A stretch of DNA of 64,000 bases from Crystallibacter sulfonylureivorans_A (lineage in GTDB: Bacteria; Actinomycetota; Actinomycetes; Actinomycetales; Micrococcaceae). The DNA is taken from the NCBI RefSeq assembly GCF_047607445.1, contig NZ_JBLKRT010000023.1, forward strand, positions 7,020 to 71,019. Reading direction: 5' to 3'. Positions 50,893 through 58,572 of the stretch are shown piece after piece. Under the pieces are notes generated by a model. The model had not been told where the DNA came from and did no database searches. It saw only the letters and a program-made list of their open reading frames with translations. Position 1 is the first letter of the stretch. Each line of letters starts with the position of its first letter. The position numbers and the translations under genes are program-made.

Positions 50893-53826
50893 ATGCCCCA
50901 CGCCGCCCGCGATCGGGACCTCGACGCGAGCCTGCGCGCCGACGTGCGCCGGGTGAGCACGCTGCTGGGCGAATCGCTGGTGCGCCAACACGGGCCGGAC
51001 CTGCTGGCCCTGGTGGAACAGGTGCGGCTGCTGACCAAGGAGTCCAAGGAAGCGGCCCGCGGCGAGGGCGAAGCGACCGGCCCGTGGACCGCCCGCGACG
51101 TGATTGACCAGGTCCGCGAGTTACTCGCCGGCCTGCACGTCGGCGAAGCCACCGATCTGGTGCGGGCGTTCGCCTTCTACTTCCATCTGGCCAACGCCGC
51201 CGAACAGGTGCACCGCGTGCGCCAACTGCGCGTCCGGCCCGAGGAAGACGGCCAACTGCTGCGGACCGTCGCGCAGATCGCCGATGAAGCCGGGCCGGAA
51301 GCGCTGCAGCGCGCGGTCAACCAACTGGACGTCCGGCCGGTCTTCACTGCCCATCCCACCGAGGCGTCGCGCCGGACCGTTTTGGACAAGCTGCGGGCCA
51401 TTTCCGACCTGCTCTCCACAACGACGGCGGAGGGCAGCACCGCGCGGCGGCGGCAGGACCGGCGACTGGCCGAAATCATCGACCAGATGTGGCAGACCGA
51501 CGAGCTGCGGCATGCGCGGCCCAGCCCGGTGGATGAAGCCCGCAACGCGGCCTACTACTTGGGCAACATCCTCACCAACACCATGCCGGAGCTGATGGGA
51601 GACCTGGCCGAGCTGTTGTCCGAACACGGCGTTTCACTGCCCGACGACGGTGCCCCGCTGCGCTTCGGCTCGTGGATCGGCGGTGACCGGGACGGCAATC
51701 CGCATGTGACGGTGGACGTGACGCATGAGGTGTTCCAGCTGCAGAACCAGCACGCCGTGCGGATCAACATCGGCTTTGTGGACACGCTGATCGCGGTGCT
51801 CTCCAACTCGACGACGATCGTGGCCGCCAGCGGCGAGCTGCTCGAATCACTGGCCGAGGACCTGGCGAACCTGCCGGGCCTGGACCAGCGGGTGCGCGAG
51901 CTGAACCGGAACGAGCCATACCGGCTGAAGCTGACCTGCATCAAGGCGAAACTGCTCAACACCAGCGCCCGGATTCAGCGCCGACTGCCGCACGAGCCGG
52001 GACGGGATTACAACTCGACGGCGGAGGTGCTGGCCGATCTGGCGTTGATCGAGCAGTCGCTGCGCGCGCATACCGCGTCGCTGGTGGCCGACGGTTCGCT
52101 GGCCGCGGTGCGCCGGGCGGTTTCCACCATCGGGCTGCACTTGGCCACCTTGGACTTCAGGGACAACGCGGACAAGCACCACAAAACCGTCGCGGCGCTG
52201 CTGGCGGCCCGCGACGCCGAACCTGCCGTTGAACGCGTGCCGGCCGGTGCACCGGTGGGTGGGGCGGCGGCTACGGCGAACACGGTTGGCTCTGCGGCGC
52301 CGGCCGGTGCTCGGGCGGCAACGGTGCTCGCACCTGGGGAAGCCTCAGCGGACGCAGGCGAGCCGGGTAGCTACCTGGAACTGGCATCCGGTCCGCGGCA
52401 GCAACTGCTCTCCTCGTTGCTGCTCTCGCCCGGGCCGCTGGCATCGCCGTCGTCGTTGAAAAAGAAGCGGGCGCGCACGCTGGAGGTGTTCCACGCGATA
52501 GCCGAGGCATTGCGCCAGTACGGCCCGGACGCGGTGGAGACGTACATCGTGTCCCGGGTGCGCGGCGCCGACGATGTGCTGGCGGCGGTGGTGCTGGCGC
52601 GGGAGGCGGGCCTGCTAAACCTGATCGGGGCCGATCCCAAGGCGCTGATCGGGTTCGCGCCGCTGCTGGAAAGCGTCGAGGCCCTGCGCAGCGGCGGGCA
52701 GATTCTGGACGATCTATTGTCGGATCCCCAGTACCGCCGGATCGTGCAACTGCGCGGGGACCTGCAGGAAGTCATGTTCGGCTACTCCGACTCCAACATG
52801 GAAGCCGGCGTGGCCACCAGCCAGTGGGAGATCCATAAGGCCCAGCTGGTGCTGCGGGATGTGGCCGCCCGGCACGGCGTGCGGCTGCGTTTCTTCCACG
52901 GCCGCGGCGGATCGGTGGGCCGTGGCGGCGGCCCGACCTACGACGCGATCCTCGCCCAGCCCAACGGCGCGCTGGCCGGCGAGATCAAGTTCACCGAGCA
53001 GGGCGAAGTCATTTCGGACAAATACACGCTGCCGGAGCTGGCCCGGGAAAACCTGGAGCTTGCACTGGCGGCCGTGCTGCAGGCGTCGGCCCTGCATCAG
53101 GAACCGAGGACGTCGGAGGCCGAGCGCGGCCGGTACCACGCCGCCATGGAGGAGATCTCCGGCGCGGCCTATGAGCGTTACCGTTCGCTGGTGGAGCATC
53201 CGGATCTGCCGGAGTATTTCCAGACCTCGACGCCGGTGGAACAGCTAAGCGCCGTGAAATTCGGTTCGCGTCCGGCGGACCGTCCGGAAGCCGGCCCCGC
53301 TGCCGGGCCGGGGTTTGGCAAGCTGCGGGCCATTACCTGGGTGTTCGGCTGGACCCAGTCGAGGCAGATTGTTCCCGGCTGGTACGGCGTGGGCAGTGGC
53401 CTGCGCGCCGCCCGGACCGCCGGTCTCCAGCCGCTGCTGCGCGAGATGATCAGCAACTGGCACTACTTCCAGTCCTTCATCTCGAACGTGGAAATGACGC
53501 TGGCCAAGACCGACTTGGACATCGCCGCCCATTATGTCTCCACGTTGGTTCCCGCCGAGCTACGCCATCTGTTTGACGACATCCGCGCCGAGTACGAACT
53601 CACGGTGGCAGAAATCCGGCGGCTCACGGGCGAAAACCAACTGCTGGACAACCAACCGGTGCTGCAGCGCTCGCTGGACGTCCGCGATCAGTACCTGGAT
53701 CCCATTTCCTACATGCAGGTGGAATTGCTGCGGCGCATCCGGGCCTCGGAACCGGACGAGGCGCTGCAGCGGGCCATGCTGATCACCGTCAACGGCATTG
53801 CCGCCGGCCTGCGGAATACCGGGTAG
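50893..53826 (+). CDS. ppc: Phosphoenolpyruvate carboxylase
   Basis: The 977-residue protein has the family motifs: FTAHPTEASRRTVLDK with the catalytic His, GSWIGGDRDGNPHVT, GYSDSNMEAGVATSQWEIHKAQ, FFHGRGGSVGRGGGPTYDAILAQP and the conserved C-terminal end GIAAGLRNTG. It makes oxaloacetate from PEP and bicarbonate. The length is somewhat above the usual 880-940 because of an Ala/Gly-rich insertion (about residues 440-520, EPAVERVPAGAPVGGAAATANT to the SSL segment) where other bacterial enzymes are shorter. Confidence 0.95.
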   Translation: MPHAARDRDLDASLRADVRRVSTLLGESLVRQHGPDLLALVEQVRLLTKESKEAARGEGEATGPWTARDVIDQVRELLAGLHVGEATDLVRAFAFYFHLANAAEQVHRVRQLRVRPEEDGQLLRTVAQIADEAGPEALQRAVNQLDVRPVFTAHPTEASRRTVLDKLRAISDLLSTTTAEGSTARRRQDRRLAEIIDQMWQTDELRHARPSPVDEARNAAYYLGNILTNTMPELMGDLAELLSEHGVSLPDDGAPLRFGSWIGGDRDGNPHVTVDVTHEVFQLQNQHAVRINIGFVDTLIAVLSNSTTIVAASGELLESLAEDLANLPGLDQRVRELNRNEPYRLKLTCIKAKLLNTSARIQRRLPHEPGRDYNSTAEVLADLALIEQSLRAHTASLVADGSLAAVRRAVSTIGLHLATLDFRDNADKHHKTVAALLAARDAEPAVERVPAGAPVGGAAATANTVGSAAPAGARAATVLAPGEASADAGEPGSYLELASGPRQQLLSSLLLSPGPLASPSSLKKKRARTLEVFHAIAEALRQYGPDAVETYIVSRVRGADDVLAAVVLAREAGLLNLIGADPKALIGFAPLLESVEALRSGGQILDDLLSDPQYRRIVQLRGDLQEVMFGYSDSNMEAGVATSQWEIHKAQLVLRDVAARHGVRLRFFHGRGGSVGRGGGPTYDAILAQPNGALAGEIKFTEQGEVISDKYTLPELARENLELALAAVLQASALHQEPRTSEAERGRYHAAMEEISGAAYERYRSLVEHPDLPEYFQTSTPVEQLSAVKFGSRPADRPEAGPAAGPGFGKLRAITWVFGWTQSRQIVPGWYGVGSGLRAARTAGLQPLLREMISNWHYFQSFISNVEMTLAKTDLDIAAHYVSTLVPAELRHLFDDIRAEYELTVAEIRRLTGENQLLDNQPVLQRSLDVRDQYLDPISYMQVELLRRIRASEPDEALQRAMLITVNGIAAGLRNTG

Positions 53827-53852
53827 CGCGGGGCTCGCGGCTTGGACCCCGG

Positions 53853-53948
53853 GCGCCGAGGTCCACCCCGGGCGCTACCCCGCCCGGATTCGTGAGGCGC
53901 CGAGGTCCACCTCGGGCGCCACCCCGCCCGGATTCGTGAGGCGCCGAG
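53853..53948. repeat. 44-bp tandem repeat, 2.2 copies, after ppc
   Basis: GCGCCGAGGTCCACC.CGGGCGC.ACCCCGCCCGGATTCGTGAG starts at 53853, 53897 and (partial) 53941. Confidence 0.88.
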
Positions 53949-53972
53949 CACGCCGGAGCCGGTGCAGCCACG

Positions 53973-54072
53973 TTCGCTCCCATGTATCGGACTAACGTCC
54001 CACGTTTCAGCTGACCTAAACCGCCCTGACTAGGGACGATGTCGGAGAGGGTCCGCAATACGTGGGAGCGAA
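53973..54072. repeat. Dispersed element: about 20-bp terminal inverted repeats around 100 bp
   Basis: TTCGCTCCCATGTATCGGAC starts at 53973, and its reverse complement, with few changes, ends at 54072. The left end continues like the copy at 29974-30003. The 100-bp element looks like a miniature or REP-type mobile sequence between ppc and the HD hydrolase. Confidence 0.65.
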
Positions 54073-54221
54073 ACCGGGCGGCCCGCCGCCCGCCGTCCCC
54101 TTCAAGCACCCCGCCGCGCCGCCGCGCCGCCGCCCAGCCAACCGGGAACCCCCGCCCACCCCTTCCGCCCAGCGGAAACGTCGGGTTGCCCGGCGTGGCC
54201 CGGCCCGGCATGCTGTGGAGC

Positions 54222-54905
54222 ATGACCAAGCTGCAGCCTTCCGGAAACCTGTTCGGCCATGACGTCACCGCCGCCATCGAGGCCGAACCCGACGGAGTAG
54301 TGCAGTTGGATGAGCATCTGGCGCGGATTTGGGAGCAGGCCGCGCCGCTCCTGAGCGTCCGGGACAACGACGCCCATACGCTGTACGCGTTCGGCCTGGC
54401 CCAAGCCATGCTGGCCGCACATCCGGAGGCCGATGCCGGCGTCGTCCTCCCGGCGATCATGCTGCATGACATTGGCTGGTCCCAGGTGCCGCCGGACGAG
54501 GTGCTGTCCGCCATTGCCCCGGGTGGCGGCCGCCCCGACCTGGTGCTGCTGCACGAGAAGGAAGGTGCCCGGCTGGCGGCAGGGATCCTGGCGGATGCCG
54601 GGCACGAGGCGGCGCTCATTCCGCGCATCCTGGAGATCATCGACGGGCACGATTCGCGCAAGGAAGCGCTCTCCATCGAAGATGCGATCGTCAAGGACGC
54701 GGACAAGACGTGGCGGCTCAGCCCGCACGGCCTCGATACGGTGATGGAATGGTTCGGGCTGGACCGCGGCCAGGCCTTGCGGCTCTGCAGCCAGCGCGTG
54801 CTCGGCCACCTGTTCACCAAGGAGGCCGAGGCGATGGCCCGGGCATTGTCCGCGCTGGAATCGGCAACGCTGTGGCCGCAGCGCCAGGTGCTGCTGGGCC
54901 GCTAG
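54222..54905 (+). CDS. HD-domain hydrolase, paralogue of the cre phosphohydrolase
   Basis: The 227-residue protein has the HD metal motif IMLHDIGW (His82-Asp83) with HEKEGARLAAGILADAG, EIIDGHDSRKEA and EDAIVKDADKTWRL. It aligns over the whole HD domain with the protein encoded at 63055-63825 (LLHDTGW, EIIDGHDTRH, EDALVRDADRLWRF). The latter is cre-type; the present gene is an upstream copy separated by the IclR and catabolic genes. A role in hydrolysing another aryl phosphate is possible. Confidence 0.8.
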   Translation: MTKLQPSGNLFGHDVTAAIEAEPDGVVQLDEHLARIWEQAAPLLSVRDNDAHTLYAFGLAQAMLAAHPEADAGVVLPAIMLHDIGWSQVPPDEVLSAIAPGGGRPDLVLLHEKEGARLAAGILADAGHEAALIPRILEIIDGHDSRKEALSIEDAIVKDADKTWRLSPHGLDTVMEWFGLDRGQALRLCSQRVLGHLFTKEAEAMARALSALESATLWPQRQVLLGR

Positions 54906-54908
54906 GCG

Positions 54909-54967
54909 CGGTGTCGGCCGGCAGCCGCCAGGGGGCTAGACTCGGTGTCGGCCGGCTGCCGTCAGGG
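54909..54967. repeat. 25-bp direct repeat, 34-bp period
   Basis: CGGTGTCGGCCGGC.GCCG.CAGGG occurs at 54909 and 54943, just after the HD gene. Confidence 0.75.
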
Positions 54968-55047
54968 TGCCGGCGGTGGAGCCCGGAGGGAATGACGACG
55001 GCGGTGCCCGGCTCCGCGGGTCCGCCTGCGGAATGTGGGAGGCAGCT

Positions 55048-55836
55048 ATGGCCGGCGGTAGCCGCGAGTCGGGGCGTACGGTCACGTCCCGTGTGCTGGC
55101 CATTCTGGAAGCCTTCGAACGGTCCCGGACCGCGCTCAGCCTGACCCAGATTTCCGAAGGCTCGGGCCTGCCGCTCAGCACCACGCACCGGTTGGTCGCC
55201 GAACTGACCGACTGGGGCTTCCTTTCCCGGGGCGCCAACGGCAGGTATCAGTTGGGCATCCGCCTGTGGGAGCTGGCGCAGAACGCCGGCCGCCAATTGC
55301 GCGAGGCCGCGCGGCCGTTCGTGCAGGATCTGTTCTCACTCACCGGTGAAACCTCGCAGCTGGCCGTCCGGGAAGGCCACGAAGTGCTCTACATTGAGCG
55401 GATCTACGGAACCAAGCGCGTCCCGCGAGCCTCTCGAGTGGGCGGCCGGTTGCCGATGCACGCCACCGCCGTCGGGAAGGTGATCCTGGCGTACGAGGAG
55501 GAATGGGTCCGCACCGCCTATCTGAACCGGCAGCTGGAGCGTCCAACCGCCCACACCCACATAGTTCCCGGACGGTTGGCCGAGGAGCTGGATCAGATCC
55601 GCGAGCAGGGCTATGCCACCACGCTGGAGGAAGTCCGGCTGGGCTCCTGCTCCATTGCCGTGCCGGTCTTCCACACCGGCAGGATTGGTGCCGGCCTGGG
55701 GCTGGTGCTGCTCACCTCCCAGGCCGCCACGATGACCAGGCATCTTCCCGTGCTGCGCGGTGTCTCGGCGCACATCGAACGGGCTACCGCCCACATCCCG
55801 CTGGAATCGCTGCTGGGCAGCCATGCCTTGCGCTGA
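55048..55836 (+). CDS. IclR-family regulator, likely controlling the cre-type cluster
   Basis: GGGAGG precedes ATG 55048. The 262-residue protein has an N-terminal helix-turn-helix (RVLAILEAFERSRTALSLTQISEGSGLPLSTTHRLVAELTDWGFLSRG) and an IclR ligand domain (VGGRLPMHATAVGKVILA; RLGSCSIAVPVFHTGRIGAGLGLVLL). It lies 163 bp before the P450 gene, and two 15-bp palindromes in that gap are the right type for IclR binding. Activation or repression cannot be decided. Confidence 0.88.
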   Translation: MAGGSRESGRTVTSRVLAILEAFERSRTALSLTQISEGSGLPLSTTHRLVAELTDWGFLSRGANGRYQLGIRLWELAQNAGRQLREAARPFVQDLFSLTGETSQLAVREGHEVLYIERIYGTKRVPRASRVGGRLPMHATAVGKVILAYEEEWVRTAYLNRQLERPTAHTHIVPGRLAEELDQIREQGYATTLEEVRLGSCSIAVPVFHTGRIGAGLGLVLLTSQAATMTRHLPVLRGVSAHIERATAHIPLESLLGSHALR

Positions 55837-55881
55837 CGCTGTCAGGACGGGTTCGACCGGGAGACGCTAAGCACTATTCGT

Positions 55882-55896
55882 TTCCACTCAGTGGAA
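55882..55896. promoter_or_regulatory. Palindrome TTCCAC-TCA-GTGGAA, IclR operator candidate
   Basis: A perfect 15-bp palindrome of the IclR-site size lies in the P450 promoter region. TTCCAC recurs five times in the creI-creH gap (58461-58523). Confidence 0.7.
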
Positions 55897-55908
55897 GCAG
55901 TAGATGTG

Positions 55909-55923
55909 CGTCACAGCGTGACG
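55909..55923. promoter_or_regulatory. Palindrome CGTCAC-AGC-GTGACG
   Basis: A second perfect 15-bp palindrome lies 27 bp (centre to centre) after the first, giving near three helical turns between two possible binding sites ahead of the P450 gene. Confidence 0.6.
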
Positions 55924-55999
55924 TGGGCAACACTGGAGTCAGATCAATCCCACCGGGCCTGAAACGGCCGCGGCGGGAGCCGACCCCAAGGAGTTCCAG

Positions 56000-57274
56000 A
56001 TGTCATCCTCAACCGAAACGGCAGCTTGTCCGTTTGGCCACGGTGCCGAGGCCCCTGCCGGACACCACGGCTATGAGCCGTTCCAGATGAAGGACCCGTT
56101 CCCGGCCTACGCCGAACTACGGAACGAACAGCCCGTCATGTTCGACGAACGGGTCGGCTACTACGTTGTCTCCCGCTACGACGACATCAAAGCCGTTTTC
56201 GACGACTGGGAAACCTTCTCCAGCGAGAACGCGCAGGCCCCCGTGCGCAAGCGGGGCCCGCAAGCCACCAAGATCATGGAAGAGGGAGGCTTCACCGCCT
56301 ACTCAGGCCTGTCGGCCCGCCGGCCGCCGGAGCACACCCGGATTCGCGCGGTGGCCCAGAAGGCCTTCACGCCGCGCCGCTACAAGGCGCTGGAACCGTT
56401 CATCCGGCAAAACGTGGTGGACCAGCTTGAGACGATGCTGGCCCGCCCGGAGCGCCGCGGCGAACTGGTCAAGGACCTGGCCTACACCGTCCCGACGGTC
56501 ACCATCCTGACCCTGATCGGCGCCGACGTCTCCCAGGTGGACACCTTCAAGCGCTGGTCCGATTCCCGCGCGGCCATGACCTGGGGCGACCTGAGCGACG
56601 AAGAGCAGATCCCGCACGCCCACAACCTGGTGGAGTACTGGCAGGAGTGCCAGCGCCTGGTCCGGGTGGCCCATGAGGAAGGCGGCGACAACCTGACCGC
56701 CGACCTGGTCAGGGCGCAGCAGGACGGTGCGGAGATCAGCGACCACGAGATCGCCTCAATCCTGTACTCCCTGTTGTTCGCCGGCCACGAGACCACCACC
56801 ACGCTGATCGCCAACTCGCTGCGCGTGCTGTTGGCCCGTCCGGAACAGTGGCAGCAGTTGGTGGAGGAGCCCAAGAAGATCCCGGCCGCCATCGACGAGG
56901 TGCTGCGCTTCTCCGGCTCGATCGTCGGCTGGCGCAGGAAGGCGCTCAAGGACACCGAAGTAGGCGGGGTCAAGATCCCGGAGGGCGGCGAACTGCTGCT
57001 GCTGATGGGCTCGGCCAACCGCGACGCCGCCCGTTTCGAGGACGGCGAGGAGTTCGACATCTCCCGCGGGAACGCCCGCGAGCATCTGTCCTTCGGCTTC
57101 GGCATCCACTACTGCTTGGGCAACATGCTGGCCAAACTGCAGGCCAAGATCGCGCTCGAAGAGGTGGCCCGGCTGGCACCCAACCTGACGCTGGAGAGCC
57201 CTGAGGGCATCGAGTTCCGCGAGAACATCTCCTTCCGCGTCCCCGAAACCGTTCCCGTTAGCTGGGAGGCCTGA
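56000..57274 (+). CDS. creJ: Cytochrome P450 of the cre-type alkylphenol phosphate oxidase
   Basis: The 424-residue protein has the class I bacterial P450 motifs: I-helix AGHETT (261-266), ExxR at Glu300-Arg303 and the heme loop FGFGIHYCLGN with Cys372. In the cre pathway CreJ oxidises the methyl group of the phosphorylated phenol to alcohol, aldehyde and acid, fed by the ferredoxin and ferredoxin reductase encoded here at 61380-63012. It is the first gene of a run of eight. The substrate assignment rests on gene order and partners; other alkylphenols are possible. Confidence 0.85.
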   Translation: MSSSTETAACPFGHGAEAPAGHHGYEPFQMKDPFPAYAELRNEQPVMFDERVGYYVVSRYDDIKAVFDDWETFSSENAQAPVRKRGPQATKIMEEGGFTAYSGLSARRPPEHTRIRAVAQKAFTPRRYKALEPFIRQNVVDQLETMLARPERRGELVKDLAYTVPTVTILTLIGADVSQVDTFKRWSDSRAAMTWGDLSDEEQIPHAHNLVEYWQECQRLVRVAHEEGGDNLTADLVRAQQDGAEISDHEIASILYSLLFAGHETTTTLIANSLRVLLARPEQWQQLVEEPKKIPAAIDEVLRFSGSIVGWRRKALKDTEVGGVKIPEGGELLLLMGSANRDAARFEDGEEFDISRGNAREHLSFGFGIHYCLGNMLAKLQAKIALEEVARLAPNLTLESPEGIEFRENISFRVPETVPVSWEA

Positions 57275-57276
57275 CC

Positions 57277-58458
57277 ATGCACAGCAATGAATTCATCCAG
57301 TTTTTCGACGGCGGCGTCGAACCCAAGCTCGAGAACCTCGGCGGCAAGGGTGCATCCCTGGTCACCATGACCTCTGCCGGCATGCCGGTGCCCCCCGGCT
57401 TCGTCGTCACCACCGCCCAGTTCGACCGCTTCATGCAGGAAGCCGGCATCACCGGGCACATCCACCAGCTGCTGGCCGACCTCGACCCCGAGGACGTTGC
57501 CGAGGTGGACAAGGTCTCCGCCGCCATCCGCGAAGACATCTGCTCGCGGCCGGTTCCGGACCACATGCGCGCCCAAACCATTGAGGCGTACGAGGACCTG
57601 ATGTCCCGCTTCGACGCGCCGGTCCCGGTTGCCGTCCGCTCTTCCGCCACCGCCGAGGACCTGCCGGACGCATCTTTCGCGGGCCAGCAGGACACCTACC
57701 TCTGGCTGGAAGGATTCGCCGCGGTTGGCGAACACATCCGCAGCTGCTGGGCCTCGCTGTACACCTCGCGCGCCATCATCTACCGGCTGAAGAACAACAT
57801 CCCGAACGAGGGCCTGTCGATGGCCGTCGTGGTGCAGAAGATGGTCAACGCAAAGGTCTCCGGCGTCGCCATGACGCTGGATCCGGCCAACGGAGACCGC
57901 TCCAAGATCACCATCGACGCGTCCTACGGCGTCGGCGAAATGGTGGTCTCCGGACAGGTCACGCCTGACAACATGGTGCTGGACAAGGTCACCCTGGTCC
58001 CGATCACCGAACACATCGGCGACAAGCATGCCGAACTGGTGCCGGACGCCGCGGCGCGCAGCCTGGTGGAGCGGGAAGTCGACGCCGAACGGCGCTCCCG
58101 CCGCTGCCTGACCGACGACGAACTGAAAGCCGTCGCGCAGATGGCAAAACGAGCGGAGAAGCACTACAAGTGCCCGCAGGACATCGAGTGGGCGCTGGAC
58201 CATGACCTGCCCGACGGCGACAACCTGCTGCTGCTGCAGTCCCGCCCGGAAACCGTCCACTCCGCCAAGAAGTCCCTCTCCACGGCGACGCCGGGTACCG
58301 GCGGCTACGCCTCGGTGCTCGGTGCCGGCATCCCCTCGACGAAGGCGCCGGAAACCTCCGGGAACCCAGCGTCCGGCAACCCCGGCAACCCAGCGTCCGG
58401 CACGGCAGGCTTCAGCCTGGGCAGCATCACCGCCTCGCTGATGAAGGCCTCCATCTGA
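57277..58458 (+). CDS. creI: ATP-binding subunit of phenol kinase, PEP-synthase N-terminal type
   Basis: The 393-residue protein corresponds to the ATP-grasp domain of PEP synthase (PPDK_N): LENLGGKGASLVTMTSAGMPVPPGFVVTTAQF, VAVRSSATAEDLPDASFAGQQDTYL and late QDIEWALDHDLPDGDNLLLLQSRPETV. It lacks the swivel and PEP domains, which are encoded by the next gene, just like subunits of phenylphosphate synthase and CreHI. It probably binds ATP and starts the phosphoryl relay. A Gly/Asn/Pro/Ala repeat tail (GNPASGNPGNPASG) ends it. It begins 2 bp after the P450 stop. Confidence 0.87.
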   Translation: MHSNEFIQFFDGGVEPKLENLGGKGASLVTMTSAGMPVPPGFVVTTAQFDRFMQEAGITGHIHQLLADLDPEDVAEVDKVSAAIREDICSRPVPDHMRAQTIEAYEDLMSRFDAPVPVAVRSSATAEDLPDASFAGQQDTYLWLEGFAAVGEHIRSCWASLYTSRAIIYRLKNNIPNEGLSMAVVVQKMVNAKVSGVAMTLDPANGDRSKITIDASYGVGEMVVSGQVTPDNMVLDKVTLVPITEHIGDKHAELVPDAAARSLVEREVDAERRSRRCLTDDELKAVAQMAKRAEKHYKCPQDIEWALDHDLPDGDNLLLLQSRPETVHSAKKSLSTATPGTGGYASVLGAGIPSTKAPETSGNPASGNPGNPASGTAGFSLGSITASLMKASI

Positions 58459-58460
58459 CT

Positions 58461-58523
58461 GTTCCACGGCACTACCCGTTCCACCGTTTCCACTGCGTCA
58501 CCTGCAAGGTTCCACCGTTCCAC
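58461..58523. promoter_or_regulatory. Five TTCCAC sites in the creI-creH gap
   Basis: GTTCCAC or TTTCCAC occurs at 58461, 58478, 58487, 58509 and 58517, all in the same direction. The same hexamer forms the half-sites of the operator candidate at 55882, so this gap may be an internal regulator-binding region or a partly decayed repeat. Confidence 0.5.
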
Positions 58524-58572
58524 CGAACTGCTCACGAAGGCTCACCGTAGAGCCGCCACTGAAAGGACCGCC

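Noticed and set aside
52423..52700. A second start or gene fragment inside ppc
   Set aside because: The enzyme reads through without frameshift; the low-complexity segment is an in-frame insertion.
58327..58458. A separate gene formed by the Gly/Asn/Pro tail of creI
   Set aside because: The segment is in frame with creI and is a low-complexity tail, not an independent protein.
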